Origin: Trichormus sp. NMC-1 | GTDB lineage: Bacteria > Cyanobacteriota > Cyanobacteriia > Cyanobacteriales > Nostocaceae | Length of the DNA stretch: 64,000 nt | Reading direction: 5' to 3' | Assembly (NCBI RefSeq): GCF_001858025.1 | Contig: NZ_LZQD01000012.1 | Span: 59,539-123,538, forward strand | Shown: positions 33,937 to 43,500 of the stretch, one piece after another | Layout of the letters: each line of letters begins with the position of its first letter | How positions within the stretch are numbered: the first letter of the stretch is position 1 | Notes under the pieces: generated by a model | Told to the model about the DNA's origin: nothing | Database searches by the model: none | Seen by the model: only the letters and a program-made list of their open reading frames with translations | Translations under genes and position numbers: made by a program

Positions 33937-35081
33937 GCTACTTTCTCCATTTGCGCTCTAAATCGCATAAATAAACCAAAAGCATCAATTAACCTAAAGG
34001 ACAAAGTTTCCTGCTCTCGAAATGTATGGTGATCATCATTACTGGCATTATTAAATGCTTCCTGTACTTGTTGTTGTAAATCTGTACCCCAGTAAGTGGA
34101 AATCTCTTCAAAACATTCCTGTAATTCTTGCTCTAAATACAAAGCTGCACCACCACTCAAAATGACTTCATTCACCGCAGGTAAAGTGGATTCCAGCCAG
34201 TCGTAAAGCCTAGACCAATACTCTGCTTTGGCAGTAGCAATGGCATTAACAATCATCTGCAACTCATAATTAATGTTTTTTGGGTCTTTGCTTTTGACCA
34301 AAGCGCGAATTGCTTGGTTATCTGCTGTGATATCTGCACCGGCTGCATAGATAGCAGCAGTTAAAGTAGTGGCATCTTGTCCAGATGTGCGTTCAATTAC
34401 CCGCTTTACCATTTGGTGAAAGCCCAACCCATTCGTATAACCCGCCGTCATCTTGCCGCGTTCAAATAAAAGAAGGCTGGTATTTCGATGCCCAAACATC
34501 AGCACAGCAATGCTTTGAGCATTGAACCATGCTTTCCCATTCTGGCGTTGGCGAATCATAGCCAATCCTGCACCTTCAGGCAGACACTCGAATCGTTCTA
34601 GTTTTACCCGCAACCTTTGACCCCGAAATTTAAAATCTTTGAGTGCCACCCGCAACTGTTCTTCAAAGGCTTGGCGATTTTGATATTCACCATAGGGTAG
34701 TAGTGAAGTCAGTGATAATGAAAATCTGTTGGGCAGTTTATTGTGTTGAGCGATCGCACCGATTACTGCTAAAGCTTTATCAATTGAAGTTTCGTACTTG
34801 AGCTTATCTAGTCTGGCCGATGCTGAAAACTGACGTGCCAAAAATCCCACTACTGTACATTGTGTATCACCATCTGCTGTACAAGATACCCAGGCTTCAT
34901 CTACTGGATGAGAAGATTCTAGACCCTTGCGACTTGACATATAAGCGTCAATCGAACTTTGCGGCAACCTTAGCATTTCTGGTTCCATTGTCATCAAACA
35001 TGGTTTGCCTTCAGTTGCTAGTTCATAAACAATCTTGGTCAAGGAAGCACCAGGGTCAAAACTGACGATCAAGTTTGACAT
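33933..35081 (-). CDS. parM: ParM/StbA-like actin-type plasmid partition ATPase
   Basis: Actin-fold signatures are visible: SFDPGASLTKIVYEL (phosphate 1, DxGxxxTK), a phosphate 2-like VLMFGHRNTSLLLFERG and the adenosine motif VILSGGAALYL. Length (382 aa from ATG 35081) is close to ParM-type proteins. The gene polymerises into filaments that push plasmid copies apart. Upstream is the 11-bp repeat array that fits a parC centromere, and downstream is the overlapping ParR candidate. In phosphate 2 the usual DxG reads MFG, so the Asp may be shifted. TTG at 35102 is an unlikely start. Confidence 0.87.
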   Translation of the reverse strand: MSNLIVSFDPGASLTKIVYELATEGKPCLMTMEPEMLRLPQSSIDAYMSSRKGLESSHPVDEAWVSCTADGDTQCTVVGFLARQFSASARLDKLKYETSIDKALAVIGAIAQHNKLPNRFSLSLTSLLPYGEYQNRQAFEEQLRVALKDFKFRGQRLRVKLERFECLPEGAGLAMIRQRQNGKAWFNAQSIAVLMFGHRNTSLLLFERGKMTAGYTNGLGFHQMVKRVIERTSGQDATTLTAAIYAAGADITADNQAIRALVKSKDPKNINYELQMIVNAIATAKAEYWSRLYDWLESTLPAVNEVILSGGAALYLEQELQECFEEISTYWGTDLQQQVQEAFNNASNDDHHTFREQETLSFRLIDAFGLFMRFRAQMEKVA

Positions 35082-35247
35082 TGATTCTGGTTTGTCTAAC
35101 AACTTCTTTTTAAGTTAAGTGCAAATAAAAATTATGCCTATCTATCTACTGACTATTTTTTTGCCAAAATTTTTATCCAGTTGGCTATTTTTTTCACAAG
35201 CGGTGATCAACGAGTTATTTTTATGTTCTTGAATTCAATTTGAAAAA

Positions 35248-35346
35248 TGTGCCATTTCAATGCTAATACTACGCCAAGCTTACGCCAATACTACGCCAAC
35301 TCAGTGCCATTTTAACGCCAGTAATACGCCAAGTACACGCCAATAC
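35248..35346. repeat. 11-bp direct repeats, cluster 1 (parC-like)
   Basis: Nine head-to-tail 11-bp units, the middle ones TACGCCAAGCT, TACGCCAATAC, TACGCCAACTC, AGTGCCATTTT, AACGCCAGTAA, TACGCCAAGTA and CACGCCAATAC, give a strict one-turn period. It lies 167 bp upstream of parM. Confidence 0.85.
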
Positions 35347-35372
35347 TACATAAACAAGTACACTATGTATAT

Positions 35373-35404
35373 ATTTTAGTTTCAATAAAAAAGCTTATTG
35401 ACAA
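35373..35404 (-). promoter_or_regulatory. Possible parM promoter between the repeat clusters
   Basis: On the minus strand TTGTCA (35404-35399) and TAAAAT (35378-35373) lie about 20 bp apart inside an AT-rich spacer between the two clusters. The spacing is longer than optimal, so this is tentative. Confidence 0.4.
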
Positions 35405-35409
35405 AATAA

Positions 35410-35464
35410 TACGCCAAGTGTACGCCAATACTACGCCAACTCAGCGCCATTTCAAAGCCACCTA
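35410..35464. repeat. 11-bp direct repeats, cluster 2 (parC-like)
   Basis: Five 11-bp units (TACGCCAAGTG, TACGCCAATAC, TACGCCAACTC, AGCGCCATTTC, AAAGCCACCTA) in the same order as part of cluster 1. Confidence 0.85.
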
Positions 35465-35557
35465 AGTTTTTGATTTGAGTAGCCCAAAAAAACGTTTGGC
35501 GCGTAGCAAGCTATGTCGCAATGTGCATCTCTATGACAAAAAATTTTGTAATTTTCA

Positions 35558-35629
35558 GGGGAACAGCGACAAGCTCGCCCTCCTTTCACGGTTCCCCTAC
35601 CTAAGTAGGTAAACCACCGTGACGGAGGG
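35558..35629 (+). other. Candidate oriT, nested hairpin
   Basis: CCCTCC (35578-35583), TCACGG (35586-35591) and TACCTA (35598-35603) mirror TAGGTA (35606-35611), CCGTGA (35617-35622) and GGAGGG (35624-35629), forming a long stem. GGGGAAC (35558-35564) can also pair with GTTCCCC (35591-35597), an alternative fold. It lies 165 bp upstream of mobC, the usual place for a transfer origin. The nick site cannot be placed by eye. Confidence 0.6.
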
Positions 35630-35793
35630 GGAGACGATACGAAAAAAATCAGACTCAACGAAAACTGAATTCAGTTTTAACATCAGTCATAAAAAACAAG
35701 AAAAAAATATCCACTTGGCTAATGACTGATTAGCTTAAATATTTCAAACTAGAAATACAACATAATCTTTGTCAGAAATTCAGCAATTCAGCC

Positions 35794-36153
35794 ATGCCTC
35801 CAAAAGAGCGCACAATCAGGTTTCATATCTGCCTCACACCAGAAGAAAAAGAACAGGTGCAACGAATGGCAGCAGAAAACAGTTTGACGATGGCAGAGTT
35901 ATTCCGTGCCAAGACTATCAAACATAGATTACCCAGGCGTGTCACTAAAGTGGCAGGTCAAACTTATTGGGAGTTGGGAAAAATCGGTAACAACCTTAAC
36001 CAAATCGCTAAAGCTATCAATACATCGGTACTTATGGGTGAACCAGTGGTTGTTGATCGAGCATTGTTGGAAGAGGTGAGAAATTTGGTCAGACAAGTGC
36101 GGCGAGAAATCACGGAGGTTGATTTAATTACTGATATACAGGATGAAGCGTAA
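35794..36153 (+). CDS. MobC-like relaxosome accessory protein
   Basis: The N-terminus TIRFHICLTPEEKEQVQRMAAENSLTMAELFR is a ribbon-helix-helix-like DNA-binding start. The signature GNNLNQIAKAIN (residues 66-77) is the hallmark of MobC proteins (PF05713), which bind oriT and help the relaxase open the strands. Length (119 aa) is typical. It lies after the oriT candidate and before the relaxase, but a 195-bp inverted-repeat element separates the two genes. Confidence 0.88.
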   Translation: MPPKERTIRFHICLTPEEKEQVQRMAAENSLTMAELFRAKTIKHRLPRRVTKVAGQTYWELGKIGNNLNQIAKAINTSVLMGEPVVVDRALLEEVRNLVRQVRREITEVDLITDIQDEA

Positions 36154-36218
36154 ATTCTGCACCACTGAGGGACTTCCAAATCAAAAATATCCCATTGTTT
36201 TGATAATAAGGGAGCAGG

Positions 36219-36410
36219 TTAACCCTCTTCCATCACTCTAGGTAACGCAAAATTTGAGACCTTTATTTAACAAGGGTTTTGGCGATTTATTAATGTTCCA
36301 AAATGTTCGCCATATTTTATTTTTAATAAAATGCTCAAACCTTTATCACATCTGGATTTCAAACTTAGAAAATTACTTTTGTGATTCCCAGTTTAATGGA
36401 AGAGGGTTAA
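36219..36410. mobile_element. Inverted-repeat element between mobC and the relaxase
   Basis: Perfect 15-bp inverted ends TTAACCCTCTTCCAT (36219-36233) and ATGGAAGAGGGTTAA (36396-36410) bound a 192-bp AT-rich stretch without a coding frame. A target duplication is not obvious, so it is a MITE candidate with less support than the others. Confidence 0.65.
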
Positions 36411-36507
36411 GAGACAGTTGTGTTGATTACAGAAACTGCATATTTTATTTTCTGGAGTTCCCAACACTACACGATTGAGTATAAAGAAAGACTACTAGGA
36501 AATTAAT

Positions 36508-38538
36508 ATGATTGGCAAACACATCAAAGGTAAAAGTTTCCGGGGACTACTAAACTACCTTTTTAGCAAAGAAGGAGCAAGACAAATCGGTGGGAATATG
36601 GAAGGAACAAACCCACGGGAATTAGCGGCTGAATTTGGTATATCTCGAAGATTAAACCCGAAGGTAAGCAGGGCTGTTTATCACGCTTCTCTCAGCTTGC
36701 CTCACAACGAAAGTTTAGATGATGACACTTGGGATGAAATCGCCCAAAAATATCTACAGGCAATGGGCTTCACTATGAATCAATATATTGTAGTGCGACA
36801 CACTGACCGCACTCATGATCATGCACATATTGCAGCCAGTCGCATTCAATTAGATGGCACTACAGTTTCTGATAGTTGGGACAATCCCAGAAGTGAAATT
36901 ATCATCCGTAGATTAGAAAAAGAATACAATCTACAATCAGTACAACCTAGTTGGGAAAAAGATAAACACAGTCCCACTACTGGGGAATGTAGGCAACTTG
37001 CTAGAACTGGGGAAGAAAGCGTGAGAGTCAAACTTCAGCGATTCCTACGGAGCGCTTCGCTATCGCTCGATAAAGTAACCCATGACCGCCCAACTATGCC
37101 AGAGTTGATAGAAAGAGCGCAACAACAAGGTATTAATGTTTGCGTTGGTTATACTCGCACAGGCAAGGTCAAAGGCATTAGTTATCAACTTGATGGAGTA
37201 GCTTTCAGTGGTACACACCTGGGTAAAGCATATACTTTTCCTGGTTTACAAAAGCATCGTGGTGTTAGCTATATTCCTAAACAGGATGATAAACGCATCC
37301 AAGAACTAATGAAGCGAAATGTTGAAAATACTACATCCAATCAAGATAAACACAATAATAAGCACACGCCAAAACCAACCAAGCAACCTACTGTCAATGC
37401 TGCATTCAGCAAAACTCAACAAAATGAACAACGCATTAAAAATGATAATAATGTAATAAATAACACGGCACTGATTTCTTTACAAGAAGATAAAAACCGG
37501 ATTCAAATTGGGCAAACTACTGAAACTCCAATATCAGTTGTTTCTCGAAAACACAATAAAAACCGTATTCAAAACCAACAAACTGTTGACCATTCAACAT
37601 CAGCAGTAGAAACAGAACAGAATATTGAGCTTATCCAAAAACTTCTAGAGCCACCTGTAAAAAATATTGCATCAACAGTTAAAGCAACGGAGGATGATCA
37701 GGATATCGAAAAACTTCTAGGACAACCTGTAAAAAATATTACATCAACAACAAAAGCAACGGAGGATGATCAGGATATCCAAAAACTGATGAGACAACCA
37801 GTTGAAAATATTACATTAACAGTAAAAGCAACACGAGATGATCAGGATATCGAAAATATAACAGAGCAAACTGCTGAAAATGTCACACCAGCTGCAACAC
37901 AAACAAATTGCTTACCTACACCAAAACCCGCAAACTGGAAACAAATACGCCAAAACTTAAACCAGCAATATAATATACCCGTTTCTCTGCTCAATGAACT
38001 GTATCAAAAGGGTTGGCTGTATCCCAGTCAAACTGGTCAACCAGTTTTTGTAGAACGCACGCTTGATGATGTTCCAACTCTTGCCAAACAGTTAGAACCA
38101 ACTGGTGATTTTACTGCTATTCCCCTCAACTCTGAAACAACAAAAAACGGTAGTTTTTGGATTGCTACGGATACCACTGTTACAAGAGCAGTGTTACTCA
38201 GTGACCCTATCGAAGTTCTCTCTGTTATTGCCTTAGAATCAACTGTTGACAAAAAACAACGACAACCGACATTGTATTGGAGTGTAGGCGATGGCGAAAC
38301 GCCCGCTATAGGCGAACGCTCTCAAATACCTTTAGAATTTTTGGACTCGCTTGATACAGTGGTCATCGCTTTTAAAGATAATGAAAAAGTTGAAGACTTG
38401 ATATCTGACCTATTGACTGAACTCCCCCAAGCCAAAAGAGTGTCTCCCGGTCAAGCTGGTTGGAATCAGCTGTTATATGACAGGAAACAACCAGTCAAAA
38501 AGCGCAAATTTACACAAACTCTAAATTGGGAACTTTAA
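36508..38538 (+). CDS. Relaxase (MOB-P-like) mobilisation nuclease
   Basis: Relaxases nick oriT through a tyrosine and carry the strand across. The N-terminus has LLNYLFSK (candidate catalytic Tyr), AVYHASLSLPHNESL (motif II region) and the metal-binding HDHAHIAASRI (motif III). After about residue 180 a segment VCVGYTRTGKVKGISYQLDG recalls the MobA/VirD2 DNA-binding insert. Residues about 380-450 hold three tandem 31-aa repeats containing DDQDIEKLL, DDQDIQKLM and DDQDIENI. The C-terminal domain (IPLEFLDSLDTVVIAF) looks toprim-like but lacks clear catalytic residues. Repeats are translated at 37048-37068 (LRSASLSL) and 38285-38320. The coupling protein at 2205 is the probable partner. Confidence 0.88.
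   Translation: MIGKHIKGKSFRGLLNYLFSKEGARQIGGNMEGTNPRELAAEFGISRRLNPKVSRAVYHASLSLPHNESLDDDTWDEIAQKYLQAMGFTMNQYIVVRHTDRTHDHAHIAASRIQLDGTTVSDSWDNPRSEIIIRRLEKEYNLQSVQPSWEKDKHSPTTGECRQLARTGEESVRVKLQRFLRSASLSLDKVTHDRPTMPELIERAQQQGINVCVGYTRTGKVKGISYQLDGVAFSGTHLGKAYTFPGLQKHRGVSYIPKQDDKRIQELMKRNVENTTSNQDKHNNKHTPKPTKQPTVNAAFSKTQQNEQRIKNDNNVINNTALISLQEDKNRIQIGQTTETPISVVSRKHNKNRIQNQQTVDHSTSAVETEQNIELIQKLLEPPVKNIASTVKATEDDQDIEKLLGQPVKNITSTTKATEDDQDIQKLMRQPVENITLTVKATRDDQDIENITEQTAENVTPAATQTNCLPTPKPANWKQIRQNLNQQYNIPVSLLNELYQKGWLYPSQTGQPVFVERTLDDVPTLAKQLEPTGDFTAIPLNSETTKNGSFWIATDTTVTRAVLLSDPIEVLSVIALESTVDKKQRQPTLYWSVGDGETPAIGERSQIPLEFLDSLDTVVIAFKDNEKVEDLISDLLTELPQAKRVSPGQAGWNQLLYDRKQPVKKRKFTQTLNWEL
37048..37068. 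repeat. Interspersed repeat translated in the relaxase
   Basis: CGGAGCGCTTCGCTATCGCT, same family as at 53735-53773, inserted in frame. Confidence 0.6.
38285..38320. repeat. Second interspersed repeat in the relaxase
   Basis: GGCGATGGCGAAACGCCCGC and the continuing CTATAGGCGAACGC, a different known repeat type, read as GDGETPAIGERS in frame. Confidence 0.6.
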
Positions 38539-38631
38539 GTCTGTACAGAGTCATTTATTGAGCAAAAACGAGGAAAAAAACTGATTAGAACCTCAAAAAA
38601 ATAGCTTAAAAAGAAATTAATAGAGGTGAAT

Positions 38632-39306
38632 ATGTCAAGTTATTTGAATAATTACCGCAAAAAAACAAGTTACGGCTTTCAAAAAGTGAAAGCATTTCAG
38701 TATAGAGGAGTAAATTTTAACTCACAACTAGAAGCGAGGTGGGCAGCATATTTTGATTTATTGGATCTTGATTGGGAATACACACCCCATTGTCAAGAAG
38801 GATTCACAGGTTGGTTTCCTAAATTTAAAGTGGGAATGCGATTTGTCCGTAATGTAACAAATGAATGGTTGTACTTAGATTTTTACTGTGAGATAGAACC
38901 AATAGATATTAGCTCCAAATTCCCATCTGGAATAGCCAAGAAAATCATGTGCGCCCATCCGTTCAACCATGAGTTCGTAGACTTATCAGAATTATGTTCA
39001 GAATTTCTCCCTGGACAAGCTGTAATCACAGATTGTTCTTACGACAGAACGATAATCCTGGGAAATAGTCCTATCTTTCCCTGGACAGAGAACTGTTATA
39101 GAACAAAATTTAAAACGGTTTCACAAATTGAAACTCTCTGTGAGCCGCAACCATCAGTAGAAAATCCTGGATATTTTTCAGGCTGGTATTCAATAGGACT
39201 GCAAAGAGATGCTCGACTTTGGTGTACATTGCTTTTAGGTGTTTCCAGTCAAGAAGAAACTCAAAAATTATGGGAGCAAGCGTTAGATATAACCCATCGC
39301 GCTTAA
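38632..39306 (+). CDS. PD-(D/E)XK-like protein, unknown
   Basis: The pattern NFNSQLEARWAAYFDLLDLDWEYTPHC followed by WFPKFKVG and LYLDFYCEIEP resembles a phage/plasmid endonuclease family (SxxEARWAxFFD ... YxPDF ... ExK), though the final ExK reads EIEP, so the catalytic residue may be lost. The function is unknown; an inactive nuclease fold is possible. AGAGG lies before the ATG at 38632, preferred to GTG at 38626. It stands between the relaxase and the unknown 39454 gene on the same strand. Confidence 0.6.
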   Translation: MSSYLNNYRKKTSYGFQKVKAFQYRGVNFNSQLEARWAAYFDLLDLDWEYTPHCQEGFTGWFPKFKVGMRFVRNVTNEWLYLDFYCEIEPIDISSKFPSGIAKKIMCAHPFNHEFVDLSELCSEFLPGQAVITDCSYDRTIILGNSPIFPWTENCYRTKFKTVSQIETLCEPQPSVENPGYFSGWYSIGLQRDARLWCTLLLGVSSQEETQKLWEQALDITHRA

Positions 39307-39453
39307 TCCCTATCAAAAGGTCGATTTCTTGTATAAACGCATTCCTTTGGATAGCTATTAAACTGGATAACATTAAACAACCATTGGTTCAAAATGCCAT
39401 ATTAGGCATTAGTATTTGGAAAGGAAGTGTTATTTTCACATCATTAATTGTTG

Positions 39454-40191
39454 ATGTCGCCAATGTTGACCGTGAAAGACCCACCAACCGATTTTCAGCT
39501 ACCGCCGCACAACGAAGCGGCTTTAGAGGGACTTAGGGAAGCAAAAAACGTTGACTCCACTGTTGCTCTAGCCGCTAGTGATTCAACAATTGCTACAAGC
39601 ACAATCGGCCCGGCTGGCTGGTTACTTTTTGGCTTGGCTTACAAACCGTTGGTTAGGGTGGAAAAGATTGCGCGACTGGAAAATTTAACCACTGTACTTT
39701 TAGAGGAGTTTAAAAGCGAAGGAATACAAGTTTTTCCAGTGCTTCAAATTGAAGATAAGAACCCTATTGACTTGTTTATCAGGTTTCCGCGCAAAACTCA
39801 CCTGTTTATCTCTATTCGTTCCCAAGGACATAGGGAGATTGTTTACAACGAAGCGAGAGAGGCTTTACAGGTAAAACGTAAAGACAAGAATGCGCTCAAA
39901 ATCTGGAAACCCTGCCCATTAGTTGAATTGGCAGATTATGAAAAGTGGCTCAATAAGAATAGAGACTTATTTGGGATGTCCTCCCGTGAGGCGCAAAAGA
40001 CTCCCACAGCTAAAGTTCTGGTTTTATGGCCTCCCACCAAGGCAATTGGAAATCACAAGGAACATCTTTATTCTGAAGTAGGAAACATGAAAATTCTGGC
40101 TTTCAGAAGAAAAGGCACTGCCTTTGTGATTGAAAAGGAGGAAGTAGTCGAGTTTATTAAAGCTTGGTTAGCTAGGTACAAAAAAGATTAA
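39454..40191 (+). CDS. Unknown plasmid protein with nuclease-like strand pattern
   Basis: No recognised family. Segments GIQVFPVLQIEDKNPIDLFIRF and THLFISIRSQGHREIVYNEA could form the alternating strands of a restriction-like (NERD/PD-DEXK) fold, but motifs are incomplete. A hydrophobic stretch GPAGWLLFGLAYKPL near residue 55 may dip into the membrane. The ending EEVVEFIKAWLARYKKD is helical. I choose the ATG at 39454; the next ATG at 39463 is also possible. Confidence 0.5.
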   Translation: MSPMLTVKDPPTDFQLPPHNEAALEGLREAKNVDSTVALAASDSTIATSTIGPAGWLLFGLAYKPLVRVEKIARLENLTTVLLEEFKSEGIQVFPVLQIEDKNPIDLFIRFPRKTHLFISIRSQGHREIVYNEAREALQVKRKDKNALKIWKPCPLVELADYEKWLNKNRDLFGMSSREAQKTPTAKVLVLWPPTKAIGNHKEHLYSEVGNMKILAFRRKGTAFVIEKEEVVEFIKAWLARYKKD

Positions 40192-40363
40192 AAGGTGAAA
40201 ACTACGTGTCCCGTCGGGATACCGAGGTTTTCAAAATACATTCCGTCATGGAATTGGAGCGGGGTATTGGGTTGACAAGCCTAATTTTTATATCCCTGTT
40301 AGTAATCCTATCTCAAAAAGTTGAGATGTAAAACCAGAAGAACACTGATTTTACAAATAAATT

Positions 40364-40454
40364 AGGACTTAAGCAAGATAAAAGTATATTTGTCATTGCG
40401 ATCGCCGGGAAACAATCTCAAACCCATATTGTTCATACCTCGTGCGTAAGTCCT
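40364..40454. mobile_element. MITE-like element, AGGACTTA ends, copy 1
   Basis: AGGACTTAAGCA (40364-40375) and TGCGTAAGTCCT (40443-40454) form the inverted ends of a 91-bp element. A related copy is at 56507-56595. It contains a GCGATCGC octamer. A target duplication is not clear. Confidence 0.6.
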
Positions 40455-40570
40455 AGTAAATCAGCAATTCAGGAATTTTATCTTCTTATCTTCCTGAGTA
40501 TGTGTGTAAAAGATTACTAACACGGGATGGCTCCAATTCCTCCAACACACTTACTGGAGGATTGGCTCTC

Positions 40571-43500
40571 ATGTCACAACAGCAATTTAACAATCAGTCA
40601 AAAACAGAACAACCAACCGCTCAACAACAATTTAACAAGCAGTCAGAATCACAACATCCAAACGAACAACAACAGTTTAACAACCAGTCCAATTTTCAAC
40701 AAACAAGCACTCCACAGCAGTTTAACAATCAGTGGGAGCAGCAACACCTAGCTGATCAACAAACTCAATCTCCCGGTGAAATCAAACAAGAACCGCAGCA
40801 ACCAAGCAGTCCACAGCATTTTTACAACCCATTAGAAACACAGCATCAAACCGAGCAACAACAATTTAACAACCAGTCTGAACTGCAATACCCAGCTGAA
40901 CAACAGCAATTTCATAACCAGTCCGAACTACAACCACCAACCAGTCAACAAATTGAAACTCCCACAGAGTTACAACAGCAGCCAAAACTACAATCACCAA
41001 CCGTACAACAGCCTCAATTTACACCACGGTTAGAACCAGAGCCTATCCAGAACGACAAAATCAAATTCGCTTTTAATCCTACTGGTAAAAATAAAGACTG
41101 GGATTTTCGTAAACTAGCCGCCAACTTCCAAGATACAAAAGGCACAATTTGGGACGTTGCTAGACAAGTACAAGCAGGACACGCCTTATGTGCTGGCTTA
41201 CTGGGTGGGCAATGGCGAAGTAAAGCCAATATTATTGGTTCTCAATGGGTACTACTAGATATTGACAACTCCGCAACTTGGAAAGATGAAAATAATAATC
41301 CACTTGATGAAAATGGCAGACCGATCAAGATTAATGGAGCTTGGGTAGATATTAACGGTAATGTCATTGAAAAATCAGATGGTAGACAAGCAAAAAAAAT
41401 CTACCAACATCAACTCACATTAGATGAAGCAATAGAGCATCCATTCATTAAGCAATATTGCGCGTTAATCTACACCACAGCCAGTCATCAACCAGACTGG
41501 CATAAATTCCGGCTAGTATTCGTACTACCCGAATACGTTCAGGGTGCAGAAACTGTAGAAGTGCTAACACGCTACTTAATGAAACACCTGCCCCATGACC
41601 CAGCTTGTAAAGATGCTTCACGGGTGTTTTACGGGTCAACTGAGGCAACATTCCCACTGATCAACCCTAACGCTAGATTACCGCAATCTTGGATAGATGA
41701 AGCTGTCACCACCGCTCATCAAGAAAAAATCGAGTACGAAAAACGCATAGCTGAAATTACAGCCCGTCGGATACAGTTTCAAGAACGTGCAGAAGCTAAC
41801 AACTGGGATATTGATCAGCTAATTCAACAAGCTTTAACTTACATTCCTTCCCGTAGTCCTGGTAGCAACAACTACAAAGAGTGCATAGATGTATTAATGG
41901 CGCTAAATGCTCATTATGGTGCTGTAGATGCTGAAATTATAGGAGAACAGTGGAGTCCATCAATTAAGGGGACGACTTGGAATATTCGAGCTAAAATTAA
42001 GAGTTTTCGCGGTCGTTCTGGTATCTCTATTGGTACACTATTTTACATTGCTAAACGGTATGGGTTTAAATTTCCAAAAGTTGAAGGTACAACTTTTAAT
42101 AGTAATTACCAAGATAGCCAGTATAACAAATACCAAGTAAAGAGATTCAGCAATTACCGAACAAAAGAATTAAACAATTACCAAAATGCTGTATTCCAAG
42201 ATTACCAACAAGAAAAATTAAACAATTATCAAAATGCTGTATTCCAAGATTACCAACAAGAAAAATTAAACAATTATCAAAATGCTGTATTCCAAGATTA
42301 CCAACAAGAAAAATTAAACAATTATCAAAATGCTGTATTCCAAGATTACCAACAAGAAAAATTAAACAATTATCAAAATGCTGTATTCCAAGATTACCAA
42401 CAAGAAAAATTAAACAATTATCAAAATGCTGTATTCCAAGATTACCAACAAGAAAAATTAAACAATTATCAAAATGCTGTATTCCAAGATTACCAACAAG
42501 AAGAATTAAACAATTACCAAAGTGCTGTATTTCAAGATTACCAACAAGAAGAGTTAAACAATTATCAAAGGGAGATATTTGAAAATTACCGCAGAAAATA
42601 CTCCAGTAATAACCTACACCCCACCGTAACAGATCCCACAATCAGCAAAGAACAATGGCAAGCTAAATACGGTATAAAGAGAGACTTTCAAGAGTTCCTG
42701 CAAACTTTAATTACTGTCACTAATAAAGCCAAACGGTTTATAGGTAACGTTGTTTACCAACCAAAACCAACTATACTTTTACCAAACAACAACCTAGACG
42801 TTGATATCTGGTTTGAACCGAAGAATCGCACTCAGACTTACCTAGATGCAGCTAAATCAGGTAAAAAATTCATCTTAGATTTATCACACGCAGGTGCTGG
42901 AAAATCTCACACAGTTGGTGAATTTATGCCAGAGCAGTTAGGAGTCAATACACTTTTCTACCTCAGCAATGAACACCGTAATCCCACTGTAGCAACTATT
43001 GAAAACTGGACAGACTTACCAGTACGTCACAATGGACTAGTAGCAGATGCTTATAAGCTCACTCCACTGGGAAACCCACAAGTACACTGGCCTCAACCGG
43101 GGGAAGAACCCAACGTTGAAGGAACTTGTCCTCTGACAGATTTTTTTAATGCTCTTGCAACCAAAGGATACAAAAAAGAAACATCCGCAGAAGCCAGCCT
43201 TAATCCTATCTGCAATGGTTGTAAACTCAGGGCTAATTGTGCAGGTAGAGATGCTGCTGGTAATGTCCTCCCGAAAGTTAATGGTGCAACCTTCCGACGT
43301 GATAGAAGGGATGCTCTAGCATCTCAGCGGATTCGTGCCAATATCAACTCCTTACCCCAAGCTACAGATATTACTGCTATGAAGTCAGGTGCTTTTGTTG
43401 ATGAAGCTTCTAGACAACTACAACCAGTTGACTTTATTAAAGTTAGTTTACGAGATTTTGATTCCTCAATGATGGAGGTGCAAACTAAATTACCGACAGT

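Noticed and set aside
35248-35464. CRISPR or replication iterons
   Set aside because: Units are 11 bp without spacers; iterons are possible, but the place next to parM favours a centromere.
36254-36478. 74-residue ORF between mobC and the relaxase
   Set aside because: It lies within the inverted-repeat element, with no ribosome site and no protein-like composition.
42172-42555. CRISPR array
   Set aside because: Repeats are adjacent without spacers and are coding.
42147-42641. 164-residue minus-strand ORF with strong internal repeats
   Set aside because: It is the antisense reading of the 48-bp repeats in the replication gene and has no start signals.
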